DNA from: JBMHDN01 sp049889355
Lineage (GTDB): Bacteria > Pseudomonadota > Alphaproteobacteria > Puniceispirillales > Puniceispirillaceae
DNA: 64,000 bases
Assembly (NCBI GenBank): GCA_049889355.1
Contig: JBMHDN010000029.1
Location: 21,308-85,307, forward strand
Reading direction: 5' to 3'
Shown here piece by piece: positions 25,815 to 34,543 of this stretch (within the stretch, counting starts at the first letter, position 1; each line of letters opens with the position of its first letter). The notes under the pieces were generated by a model that was not told the origin of the DNA, did not search any database, and worked only from the letters and a program-made list of their open reading frames with translations. The position numbers and the translations under genes are program-made.

Positions 25815-26963
25815 ATGAGCGTTCAGCAGGCTGACACGCCACTGGCCCGTTATCAACAACGCCTCGAACAGGGGATGGCCTTCTCTGATTCAGGACAGGC
25901 AGCTGCCATCAAATGGCTCGATGACTTATTTCATCAGCTGATGGCAAGTGCTGTGCTGTCATCTGGCAGCGCGGGTGCGTTGTCCAGGCTTGCCTCTTTT
26001 TTCACCTCTGCAAAATCTGAGCATGCCACCCCGCAAGGTTATTATCTCTATGGTGGGGTCGGGCGTGGCAAAACCATGCTGATGAATTTGTTTTTCGAAT
26101 GCCTGCCAAAAGAGATGGGCCAGCGTCAGCATTTTCATGATTTCATGGTCGCCGCGCATGCCGCCATTGATGAAGCGCGCAAAAATGACGCCGCAGACCC
26201 GTTTGAGGCAGCTGCCGATATCCTGATATCGAAAGGCCGAATCTTATGTTTCGATGAAATGGAAGTGCGTGATATTGCCGATGCGATGATTGTCCAGCGT
26301 TTGTTTCAGGCGTTATTTGCACGTGGGCTGGTGATGGTGGCCACCTCTAATCGGCATCCAGACCAGCTTTATTTAAACGGGCTGCATCGAGACCGGTTCC
26401 TGCCCTTTATCCAGCTGGTTCAGGATAAATGTGTGGTGCGTGAAATTGCCCCTGGTATGGATTGGCGTGGCCGGATTCTGGCTGATCTTACACAAGAAGG
26501 CGAGCGCGGATGGATGGTACCATGTGAAACAGCCCAAAATACACGTCTGGATGCGTTGTTTCTGGCCTTGGCAAAGAATCATCCGATTGCCCCTGAAGAG
26601 GTGGTGAGTGCAGGTCGGCATATCCGCATCCCCAAAGCGGCGCGCGATATTGCCTTTGCCGATTTCTCAGAGCTCTGTGCCCTGCCAGCCTCTGGCCAGC
26701 CGCTTGGTGCACGTGATTATCTGGTGCTTGCTGATCGCTATGCCGGGCTGGTGTTGAAAAATGTGCCAGCCATGGGTGATGCCCATCAAAATGAAGCACG
26801 GCGCTTTATGTGGCTGATTGACGCATTTTATGATCGGGGGCGTTTTTTGATAGCCAGTGCTGAGGCCGATATATCGGCCATTTATACCGGTCATCAATGG
26901 GCGTTTGAGTTTGAGCGGACCCGCTCAAGATTAGGTGAGATGGTGCAATTTGATCGCAGTTAA
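25815..26963 (+). CDS. zapE: Cell-division ATPase ZapE (AFG1-like)
   Basis: A 382-residue AAA-type P-loop ATPase of the AFG1/ZapE family. Walker A is GGVGRGKTMLMN near residue 79 and Walker B is LCFDEME. ATSNRHPDQLY and the RFLPFIQL segment are family marks. E. coli ZapE acts at the Z-ring, and mitochondrial AFG1 affects respiratory-chain quality control, which may explain its place between sdhB and mdh in alphaproteobacteria. It follows sdhB by six bases. Confidence 0.93.
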   Translation: MSVQQADTPLARYQQRLEQGMAFSDSGQAAAIKWLDDLFHQLMASAVLSSGSAGALSRLASFFTSAKSEHATPQGYYLYGGVGRGKTMLMNLFFECLPKEMGQRQHFHDFMVAAHAAIDEARKNDAADPFEAAADILISKGRILCFDEMEVRDIADAMIVQRLFQALFARGLVMVATSNRHPDQLYLNGLHRDRFLPFIQLVQDKCVVREIAPGMDWRGRILADLTQEGERGWMVPCETAQNTRLDALFLALAKNHPIAPEEVVSAGRHIRIPKAARDIAFADFSELCALPASGQPLGARDYLVLADRYAGLVLKNVPAMGDAHQNEARRFMWLIDAFYDRGRFLIASAEADISAIYTGHQWAFEFERTRSRLGEMVQFDRS

Positions 26964-27120
26964 AATATGTGATTTTTCTTTCAAAATGGCTAAAATTTTG
27001 CTAATAAACGCGCTAACTGTCGGATATGCGTCAGATTGTCGGGGGATTTTCAAACTCGGCGCTTATCCACTCCACAGACTTCAAATGAAATAAGCTGCTT
27101 TCAAGGACGAGGAATCGGAC

Positions 27121-28071
27121 ATGGCACGGAATAAAATTGCACTGATTGGTGCGGGTAATATTGGCGGTACATTGGCTCTTTTGGCTGGTTTACGCGAATT
27201 GGGCGATATCGTTCTGTTTGATATCACAGATGGTATCCCGCAAGGCAAAGCACTCGATATTGCACAAGCAAGCCCAGTTGAAGGGTTTGATTCGATGGTA
27301 CGCGGTACCAATGATTATGCAGATTTAAAAGATTCAGATGTGGTGATTGTGACCGCAGGCGTACCGCGCAAGCCAGGTATGAGCCGCGATGATCTGGTCG
27401 GCATCAACACCAAGGTGATGCAACAGGTTGGCGCTGGCATCAAAGAAAACTGTCCGAATGCCTTTGTGATTTGTATCACCAACCCGCTTGATGCGATGGT
27501 GGGCGTGTTGCAACAAGCTTCTGGCCTGCCAGCCAATAAGGTTGTGGGTATGGCGGGTGTGCTGGATTCAGCACGTTTCCGTTATTTCCTTGCCGAAGAA
27601 TTTGATGTGTCTGTTGAAGATGTTACTGCCTTTGTGCTGGGTGGTCATGGCGATACCATGGTCCCGCTGACACGCTATTCAACTGTCGCTGGTATCCCAG
27701 TGCCTGACCTGATCAAGATGGGCTGGTCAACAGAAGAAAAAATTGCCGAGATTGTGCAGCGTACACGTGATGGCGGTGCTGAGATTGTTGGCTTGCTGAA
27801 AACAGGCTCTGCTTTTTATGCACCGGCTTCATCTGCCATTGTGATGGCAGACAGCTATCTGAAAGATAAAAAGCGTCTGCTGCCATGTGCGGCTTATGTA
27901 GATGGTGCCTATGGTCTGGACGGCATGTATGTAGGTGTGCCTGTTATCATTGGGGCCAATGGCGTGGAACGTGTGGTTGAAATTGCGATGGATGAGGAAG
28001 AACAAGCGATGTTTGATCATTCTGTAAATGCAGTTAAAACACTCAATGAAGTTGTAGCGCGGGTTCAATAA
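27121..28071 (+). CDS. mdh: Malate dehydrogenase
   Basis: A 316-residue NAD-dependent LDH-like malate dehydrogenase (the alphaproteobacterial/Bacillus type). GAGNIGGTLALL binds NAD, GVPRKPGMSRDDL carries the substrate arginines, and GGHGDTMVPL the catalytic histidine. It opens the second half of the TCA block. Its stop codon lies inside the loop of a strong terminator. The 157 bases upstream hold no gene and no promoter I can call with confidence. Confidence 0.97.
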   Translation: MARNKIALIGAGNIGGTLALLAGLRELGDIVLFDITDGIPQGKALDIAQASPVEGFDSMVRGTNDYADLKDSDVVIVTAGVPRKPGMSRDDLVGINTKVMQQVGAGIKENCPNAFVICITNPLDAMVGVLQQASGLPANKVVGMAGVLDSARFRYFLAEEFDVSVEDVTAFVLGGHGDTMVPLTRYSTVAGIPVPDLIKMGWSTEEKIAEIVQRTRDGGAEIVGLLKTGSAFYAPASSAIVMADSYLKDKKRLLPCAAYVDGAYGLDGMYVGVPVIIGANGVERVVEIAMDEEEQAMFDHSVNAVKTLNEVVARVQ

Positions 28072-28085
28072 CCCGCGTTTTTTTT
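28058..28085 (+). terminator. Terminator overlapping the mdh stop codon
   Basis: Stem CGCGGGTT (28058-28065) and AACCCGCG (28070-28077), loop CAAT, then eight T. The mdh TAA is at 28069-28071. A second hairpin, GAAACCG/CGGTTTC (28086-28104), follows immediately, 25 bases before sucC. The pair looks like a terminator or attenuator setting mdh versus suc expression. Confidence 0.88.
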
Positions 28086-28128
28086 GAAACCGGTTTTCGG
28101 TTTCAGCAATGAAGGGGAATATTTTTCA

Positions 28129-29301
28129 ATGAATATCCATGAGCATCAGGCAAAAGCGTTGCTCGGTCAATTTGGTGTGAATGTCCCAAATGGCCATGCT
28201 GCCTTTAGCGTAGACGAAGCAGTGGCCGCTGCTGAGAAGCTGGCAGGTCCCGTGACCGTGGTGAAAGCCCAGATTCACGCAGGTGGCCGCGGCAAGGCTG
28301 GCGGCGTCAAAGTGGTGAAATCACTAGACGAGGTGCGTGCCTCTGCAGAGGAAATGCTGGGTAAAATTCTGGTGACACATCAGACAGGCCCAGCAGGTAA
28401 AGAAGTCCAGCGTCTTTATATCGAAGAAGGCTGTGATATCGGGCGTGAGTTATATCTCTCGATGCTGGTCGATCGCGCCAGTGATTCGGTGACCGTCATC
28501 TCATCGACTGAAGGCGGTATGGATATTGAAGAGGTTGCAGCCAGCACCCCTGAAAAAATCATCACCACACCAATTTCACCTGCAACGGGTATGAAGCCAC
28601 ATCATGTGCGCCGTATTGCCAAGTCGCTTGGTCTGGCTGGTGCCACTGCCAAACAGGCAGGCCCATTCTTGATGGCGCTTTATAAAGCCTTCACCGAGCT
28701 TGATGCGTCGCTGCTGGAAATTAACCCGCTGGTGGTAACAGGGGCTGGTGATTTGATCGCGCTCGATGCCAAAATGGGCTTTGATTCAAACGCGCTCTAC
28801 CGTCAAAAAGAGGTGCTAAGCCTGCGCGATCTCTCAGAAGAAGATCCAGCTGAAGTGAAGGCCTCTGAGTTTGATCTGAACTATATCAAGCTGGATGGGA
28901 ATATCGGCTGTATGGTAAATGGGGCAGGACTTGCGATGGCCACCATGGATATCATCAAATTAGAAGGCGGCGAGCCGGCCAACTTCCTCGATGTCGGCGG
29001 CGGCGCTACAACAGAGAAAGTAACCGAAGCGTTCAAAATTATTCTCTCTGATGAAAATGTAGATGGCATTTTGGTGAATATTTTTGGTGGTATTATGCGC
29101 TGCGATATTATTGCAGAGGGCGTGATTACCGCGGCTCGGACACTGGCTTTGACCAAACCGCTGGTGGTGCGTTTGGAAGGCACCAATGTTGAGCTTGGCA
29201 AAAAGATGATGTCTGAATCAGGTCTGGCGATTATCCCAGCTGATGATTTGGGCGATGCGGCACGTAAAATCGTTGCCGCTGTAAAAGGAGAGGCAGCGTA
29301 A
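28129..29301 (+). CDS. sucC: Succinyl-CoA synthetase beta subunit
   Basis: A 390-residue ATP-grasp subunit that, with SucD, makes ATP or GTP from succinyl-CoA. MNIHEHQAKALLGQFGV is the canonical start. AGGRGKAGGVKV, LEINPLVV and GGIMRCDIIAEGV are conserved. The frame is open from 28084, but ATG 28129 with AAGGGGA upstream is clearly the start. sucD begins two bases after the stop. Confidence 0.97.
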   Translation: MNIHEHQAKALLGQFGVNVPNGHAAFSVDEAVAAAEKLAGPVTVVKAQIHAGGRGKAGGVKVVKSLDEVRASAEEMLGKILVTHQTGPAGKEVQRLYIEEGCDIGRELYLSMLVDRASDSVTVISSTEGGMDIEEVAASTPEKIITTPISPATGMKPHHVRRIAKSLGLAGATAKQAGPFLMALYKAFTELDASLLEINPLVVTGAGDLIALDAKMGFDSNALYRQKEVLSLRDLSEEDPAEVKASEFDLNYIKLDGNIGCMVNGAGLAMATMDIIKLEGGEPANFLDVGGGATTEKVTEAFKIILSDENVDGILVNIFGGIMRCDIIAEGVITAARTLALTKPLVVRLEGTNVELGKKMMSESGLAIIPADDLGDAARKIVAAVKGEAA

Positions 29302-29302
29302 G

Positions 29303-30184
29303 ATGTCAGTTCTTGTAAATAAAAATACAAAAGTCATCTGTCAGGGTTTTACAGGGGCACAAGGCACCTTCCATTCTGAACAGGCGATTGCTTATGGCAC
29401 CCAGATGGTCGGCGGCGTAACCCCAGGCAAGGGTGGTCAGACCCACCTTGATTTGCCTGTGTTTGATACGGTTGAAGAAGCGGTATCGCAAACCGGGGCA
29501 AATGCGTCGGTGATTTATGTACCCCCGCCATTTGCTGCGGATTCAATCCTTGAGGCGATTGCTGCTGAGGTAGAGCTGATTGTCTGTATCACAGAAGGTA
29601 TTCCGGTGCTGGATATGGTGGCTGTCAAAGCTGCGCTGGCCACCTCAAACAGCCGCCTTATCGGGCCAAACTGCCCAGGTGTGATCACACCAGGTGAATG
29701 TAAAATTGGCATCATGCCAGGCCATATTCACCAGCCTGGTAAAGTCGGTATTGTCTCACGCTCTGGGACCTTGACCTATGAAGCGGTTGCCCAGACAACC
29801 GCCAGTGGCCTCGGCCAGTCAACTTGTATCGGGATTGGCGGCGATCCGGTTAATGGTACAAATTTCATTGATGCGCTCGACCTATTCATGAATGATGATC
29901 AAACAGAAGCCATCGTGATGATCGGTGAAATTGGCGGCTCTGCAGAAGAAGAGGCAGCAGCCTATTATGCAGCCCATGCCAAGAAAAAGCCGATCGCTGG
30001 TTTTATCGCCGGCCAGACAGCACCGCCAGGTCGCCGGATGGGCCATGCAGGGGCAATTGTTGCAGGTGGCAGTGGTGCCGCATCAGACAAGATCGCTGCC
30101 ATGCAAACGGCAGGCTATGTGATGGCTCAGTCGCCGGCCACCTTGGGTCAGGCCGTGCAGCAGGCCATTGCCAATTTTGGCTAA
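29303..30184 (+). CDS. sucD: Succinyl-CoA synthetase alpha subunit
   Basis: A 293-residue CoA-binding subunit carrying the phosphohistidine. GFTGAQGTFHSEQAI is the CoA-binding N-terminus, GPNCPGVITPGECKIGIMPG is conserved, and His248 in RMGHAGAIVAGG is the expected phosphorylated residue. GGAGAGG lies before the start at the sucC end, so translation is probably coupled. Confidence 0.97.
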   Translation: MSVLVNKNTKVICQGFTGAQGTFHSEQAIAYGTQMVGGVTPGKGGQTHLDLPVFDTVEEAVSQTGANASVIYVPPPFAADSILEAIAAEVELIVCITEGIPVLDMVAVKAALATSNSRLIGPNCPGVITPGECKIGIMPGHIHQPGKVGIVSRSGTLTYEAVAQTTASGLGQSTCIGIGGDPVNGTNFIDALDLFMNDDQTEAIVMIGEIGGSAEEEAAAYYAAHAKKKPIAGFIAGQTAPPGRRMGHAGAIVAGGSGAASDKIAAMQTAGYVMAQSPATLGQAVQQAIANFG

Positions 30185-30214
30185 GGTCTGTCAACATAAT
30201 CGTTAACCTATCTG

Positions 30215-30249
30215 ATCAGGCAGGGATTTTTTGAAAAGCCTTGCCTGAT
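30215..30249 (+). other. Inverted repeat between sucD and sucA
   Basis: Arms ATCAGGCAGGG (30215-30225) and CCTTGCCTGAT (30239-30249) pair over 11 positions with one G-T, leaving a 13-base loop. No T-run follows the stem. The outer eight bases match the leuB-asd hairpin arms exactly. Confidence 0.7.
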
Positions 30250-30311
30250 GAGGCCAGAAACTTAAAAAAGGGCCAAAGGCCAATAGGCTAGAAAATACAG
30301 GGGTCAATCCA

Positions 30312-33182
30312 ATGGATGAGAGTTTCCTTTCAGGCGCAAATGCCACTTTCATTGCCGAAAAACACCGCAGCTGGTCAGCAAACCCGTCATCTGTCGAGCT
30401 TGAGTGGGCAGAATGGTTTGCTAGTCTGGATGATATCACGGCCATTGAAGAACAAGGCCCAAGTTGGGGCAAGCCAGCCTCACAAGTTATCGGTGCCCAT
30501 GACCCGGATGCCTCTATCAAAGCTGTGGCCAAAGGCATTGCCGGAAACCGTGATCTAAATGCGGTGGATGTCCGTTCTGCGACGCTGGATTCTCTGCGGG
30601 CGATTATGCTGATCAGGGCTTACCGGATCAGAGGCCATTTGCTGGCCAAGCTGGATCCCCTCAATCTGCATCAAAAAGAATTGCACCCGGAATTGGACCC
30701 GGCGACCTATGGCTTCACGCCTGAGGATTATGACCGGCCGATTTTCATCAATCATGTGCTGGGTCTTGAAACCGCAACCTTGAATGAAATTCTGGACAGG
30801 CTTCGGAAAACCTATTGCGATACCATTGGTGTTGAGTTCATGCATATTCAGGATCCAGCACAAAAAGCCTGGATTCAAGAGCGTATCGAAGCCATTGGCA
30901 ACCGCACAGAATTTACTGAGCGCGGCAACCTCGCGATATATGAAAAGTTGGTCGCGGCCGAGAATTTTGAGCAATTTCTGCATAAAAAATATATCGGTAC
31001 CAAGCGCTTTGGCCTAGATGGCGGCGAAGCGCTGATCCCTGCTTTGGAACAGATTTTGAAGCGCGGTGGCCAGATGGGCCTAGAAGAAGTGGTGGTCGGC
31101 ATGGCTCACCGCGGCCGTCTGAATGTGCTTCATAATGTCATGGATAAGCCTTTTCGGGCGATTATCTCAGAATTTCTGGGCAATCCTGCCAATCCGGAAG
31201 AAGCAGGTGGTTCAGGAGATGTGAAATATCATATGGGTGCCTCAGCAGATCGCCAGTTTGACGATAATCATATTCACCTCTCGCTTGCGCCCAACCCATC
31301 TCACCTTGAGATTGTCGATCCTGTTGTGGTCGGCCGTGTGCGCGCCAAGCAACATCAGCGCGATGATAAGAGTTATCAAAAAGTGCTTGGCATCCTGCTG
31401 CATGGGGATGCTGCTTTTGCGGGTCAGGGTGTGGTCGCTGAGACTTTCGCTTTCTCTGCCTTGCGCGGTTATCGCACAGGCGGCACAATCCATATCATCG
31501 TGAATAACCAGATTGGCTTTACCACCAGCCCAGCCTATTCGCGCTCCTCGCCTTATCCGACCGATGTGGCGAAAATGGTGATGGCGCCTATTTTCCATGT
31601 GAATGCAGATGATCCAGAAGCGGTTATCCATGCCAGCCGGATTGCCACAGAATTCCGCCAAACCTTTGGTGTCGATGTAGTTCTGGATGTGATTTGTTAT
31701 CGTCGCTTTGGCCATAATGAAGGCGATGAGCCATCCTTTACCCAGCCGCAAATGTATCGCACCATCGGCTCACAGCCATCAACACGTGCACTTTATGCCC
31801 GCCGCCTGGTTGATGAAGGCGTGTTGAGCGCCGATAAAGCCCAAGCGCTGGTCGATGAACATCTTGCTTATCTGGCAGATGAATTTGAAGCCGGTTCGAG
31901 CTATAAGCCAAATAAGGCAGATTGGCTGGAAGGCCAATGGTCTGGTCTGAAAGTCGCCTCTGGTGATGATCGCCGCGGTGATACAGCGGTGCCGATGGAT
32001 CGCTTGCGCGCGATCGGCAAGGTGATGACCACAGTCCCAGAGGGGATGAAAATCCACAGCAAGCTGGCCCGGGTTATCAAAGCTCGCGATGAGGCGATCA
32101 CTTCAGGTGAAGGGATTGACTGGGCAACCGCTGAACATCTGGCTTTTGGTGCGACCCTGATGGATGGCATGCGTGTGCGCCTGTCTGGTCAGGATAGCTG
32201 TCGCGGGACTTTTTCTCAGCGTCATGCTGTGTTTGTGGATCAGGAGTCAGAGGAACGCTATACGCCGCTCACCAACCTGTCTGCTGAACAAGGTCCTTTT
32301 GAGGTGATTGATTCGCCCTTGTCAGAAGCCTCAGTGATGGGCTTTGAATATGGCTTTGCTCAGGCTGAGCCAAATGCGCTGGTGATGTGGGAAGCTCAAT
32401 TTGGTGATTTCGCCAATGGTGCACAGGTCGTGGTTGACCAGTTTATTTCATCTGGCGAATCGAAATGGCTGCGCATGAACGGGCTGGTCCTGCTCTTGCC
32501 ACATGGCTATGAAGGTCAGGGTCCGGAACATTCCTCAGCCCGTCTTGAGCGTTATCTCCAGCTCTGTGCAGAAGATAATATGCAAGTGGCCAATGTCACC
32601 ACACCTGCCAATTATTTCCACCTTTTGCGGCGTCAGCTGAATCGTGATTTCAGAAAGCCATTGGTGGTGATGACCCCTAAATCATTGCTGCGCCATAAGG
32701 GCTGTGTGTCTGCACTTGCCGATATGGGGCCGGGCACCAGCTTCCACCGTGTCTTGGATGATACCAGCAAGGCATTTGATAAGAAGAAGGTCACCCGTGT
32801 CGTGATTTCAACCGGTAAGGTCTATTATGACCTGCTCGATGCGCGCGAAAAGGCAGGTCTGGATAATGTAAAGCTGGTCCGGCTGGAACAGATTTATCCT
32901 TTCCCGAAACGCACTATGGCGAAAATCCTCAAAGAAACACCAGAGGCAGAGATTATCTGGTGTCAAGAAGAGCCAAAAAATATGGGCAGCTGGAGCTTTG
33001 TGCGCGACTTCCTAGAAGATGCGATGGCAGAAGCCGGGCTTAAGCTATCACGCCCTTCTTATGCTGGGCGAATTGCGGCAGCCTCACCTGCAACAGGTTC
33101 TGCCAGCAGACATGCCCGTGAACAGGCCCAGCTTGTGCAAGATGCACTTGGCCTTGAACCTCAAAAAGCAGCAGCTGAATAA
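30312..33182 (+). CDS. sucA: 2-oxoglutarate dehydrogenase E1 component
   Basis: A 956-residue thiamine-diphosphate decarboxylase of the oxoglutarate dehydrogenase complex. The N-terminal SFLSGANATFIAEKHRSW is the E2-binding helix region. GMAHRGRLNVL, HGDAAFAGQGVVAET and the ThDP motif ending NNQIGFTT are conserved, as is RFGHNEGDEPSFTQP. The C-terminal half has the transketolase-like fold. It lies 127 bases after sucD. Confidence 0.97.
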   Translation: MDESFLSGANATFIAEKHRSWSANPSSVELEWAEWFASLDDITAIEEQGPSWGKPASQVIGAHDPDASIKAVAKGIAGNRDLNAVDVRSATLDSLRAIMLIRAYRIRGHLLAKLDPLNLHQKELHPELDPATYGFTPEDYDRPIFINHVLGLETATLNEILDRLRKTYCDTIGVEFMHIQDPAQKAWIQERIEAIGNRTEFTERGNLAIYEKLVAAENFEQFLHKKYIGTKRFGLDGGEALIPALEQILKRGGQMGLEEVVVGMAHRGRLNVLHNVMDKPFRAIISEFLGNPANPEEAGGSGDVKYHMGASADRQFDDNHIHLSLAPNPSHLEIVDPVVVGRVRAKQHQRDDKSYQKVLGILLHGDAAFAGQGVVAETFAFSALRGYRTGGTIHIIVNNQIGFTTSPAYSRSSPYPTDVAKMVMAPIFHVNADDPEAVIHASRIATEFRQTFGVDVVLDVICYRRFGHNEGDEPSFTQPQMYRTIGSQPSTRALYARRLVDEGVLSADKAQALVDEHLAYLADEFEAGSSYKPNKADWLEGQWSGLKVASGDDRRGDTAVPMDRLRAIGKVMTTVPEGMKIHSKLARVIKARDEAITSGEGIDWATAEHLAFGATLMDGMRVRLSGQDSCRGTFSQRHAVFVDQESEERYTPLTNLSAEQGPFEVIDSPLSEASVMGFEYGFAQAEPNALVMWEAQFGDFANGAQVVVDQFISSGESKWLRMNGLVLLLPHGYEGQGPEHSSARLERYLQLCAEDNMQVANVTTPANYFHLLRRQLNRDFRKPLVVMTPKSLLRHKGCVSALADMGPGTSFHRVLDDTSKAFDKKKVTRVVISTGKVYYDLLDAREKAGLDNVKLVRLEQIYPFPKRTMAKILKETPEAEIIWCQEEPKNMGSWSFVRDFLEDAMAEAGLKLSRPSYAGRIAAASPATGSASRHAREQAQLVQDALGLEPQKAAAE

Positions 33183-33215
33183 GCGCACCTATCCTGACTA
33201 AAGGAGACATCAGAC

Positions 33216-34499
33216 ATGAGCGTTGAGATTAAAGTACCTACTTTGGGCGAATCGGTTGTTGAAGCCACCGTTGCGCGCTGGATGAAACAAGCAGGCGAAG
33301 CAGTACAGGCTGATGAGCCAGTGGTGGAATTAGAAACAGACAAGGTGACCTTAGAAGTGCCAGCCCCTGTTGCCGGCACCTTAAGCGATATTGTAGCCAG
33401 CGAAGGCAGCACGGTATCTGTGGATGCGGTTCTGGCGATTTTAGATGATAAGGCGGTCGCTGCACCTGCAGCTGCAAAGCCAGCTGAGGCACCTGCGGCT
33501 CCAACACCCGCTTCAACACCCGCTTCAACACCGGCTCCAACACCGGCCCCAACACCGGCTCCAACAGCGGCACCGGCTGCTCAGTCAGCTGCTGGTTCAG
33601 CTGATCAGACCTTATCGCCTGCCGTGCGCCGTCTGGTGACTGAAAATAATCTGGATGTGGCGAAAATCAACGCAACTGGTAAAGATGGCCGTCTGACCAA
33701 GGCAGATGTGTTAAATGCCATCGCCAATGGCTTAGCCAAGGCCAGTGCAGGCCCAGCTGGTGCAGCAGCGCCGAGCCAGCCAGCCGCGCGCAAAGATGAT
33801 GTGCGTGAAGAGCGTGTGCCGATGTCGCGTCTGCGCCGTGTGATTTCTCAGCGTCTCAAAGAGGCACAGAATACAGCGGCCATGCTGACCACTTTTAACG
33901 AGGTGGATATGGGCGCGGTCATGGCCTTGCGCGCTGAATATAAAGATCAGTTTGAAAAGAATCATGGTGTGCGTCTGGGCTTTATGGGCTTTTTCATCAA
34001 TGCCGCTATTCAGGCGTTGAAAGAATTTCCGGCGGTGAATGCTGAAATTCATGGCACTGATATCATCTATAAGAATTTCTATAATATCGGGGTGGCTGTG
34101 GGCACACCTCAAGGCCTGGTTGTTCCAGTTTTGAAAGATGCGCAGGATATGAGCCTCTCTCAGCTGGAAGGCACAGTGGCTGAATTTGGCCGGCGTGCAC
34201 GTGATGGCAAGCTGGGGCCAGCTGATATGGCAGGCGGGACCTTCACCATCTCAAATGGCGGCGTGTATGGCTCATTGATGTCGACACCAATCCTGAACAC
34301 CCCACAAAGCGGCATTCTGGGCATGCATAAAATCCAGAAACGCCCTGTTGCTGTCGGTGATAAGATTGAAATTCGGCCGATGATGTATCTCGCTTTGTCT
34401 TATGATCACCGTATCATTGATGGCCGCGAAGCCGTGTCTTTCCTGGTCCGCATCAAAGAGCTGATCGAAGATCCACGCCGCCTGCTTTTGAATGTGTAA
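33216..34499 (+). CDS. sucB: Dihydrolipoyl succinyltransferase (E2 of 2-oxoglutarate dehydrogenase)
   Basis: A 427-residue core enzyme. One lipoyl domain (residues 1-75) carries the lipoyl lysine Lys43 in ETDKVTLEVPAP. A Pro/Thr/Ala linker of about 35 residues is encoded by 12-bp repeats. A peripheral-subunit-binding domain (LSPAVRRLVTENNLD) and the catalytic domain follow, with the active-site region LSYDHRIIDGREAVSFL near the end. AAGGAGA precedes the ATG. Confidence 0.97.
   Translation: MSVEIKVPTLGESVVEATVARWMKQAGEAVQADEPVVELETDKVTLEVPAPVAGTLSDIVASEGSTVSVDAVLAILDDKAVAAPAAAKPAEAPAAPTPASTPASTPAPTPAPTPAPTAAPAAQSAAGSADQTLSPAVRRLVTENNLDVAKINATGKDGRLTKADVLNAIANGLAKASAGPAGAAAPSQPAARKDDVREERVPMSRLRRVISQRLKEAQNTAAMLTTFNEVDMGAVMALRAEYKDQFEKNHGVRLGFMGFFINAAIQALKEFPAVNAEIHGTDIIYKNFYNIGVAVGTPQGLVVPVLKDAQDMSLSQLEGTVAEFGRRARDGKLGPADMAGGTFTISNGGVYGSLMSTPILNTPQSGILGMHKIQKRPVAVGDKIEIRPMMYLALSYDHRIIDGREAVSFLVRIKELIEDPRRLLLNV
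33499..33570 (+). repeat. 12-bp tandem repeat encoding the SucB flexible linker
   Basis: Six in-frame 12-base units with consensus CTCCAACACCGG encode repeated (A/S)TPA. The units differ at a few third positions, so the repeat has drifted since it arose. Such Ala/Pro linkers let lipoyl domains swing between active sites. Confidence 0.9.
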
Positions 34500-34543
34500 G
34501 CCGCGTGAAACAAGCAAGATCGCAGGTTTGAAAAGGGATAAAA

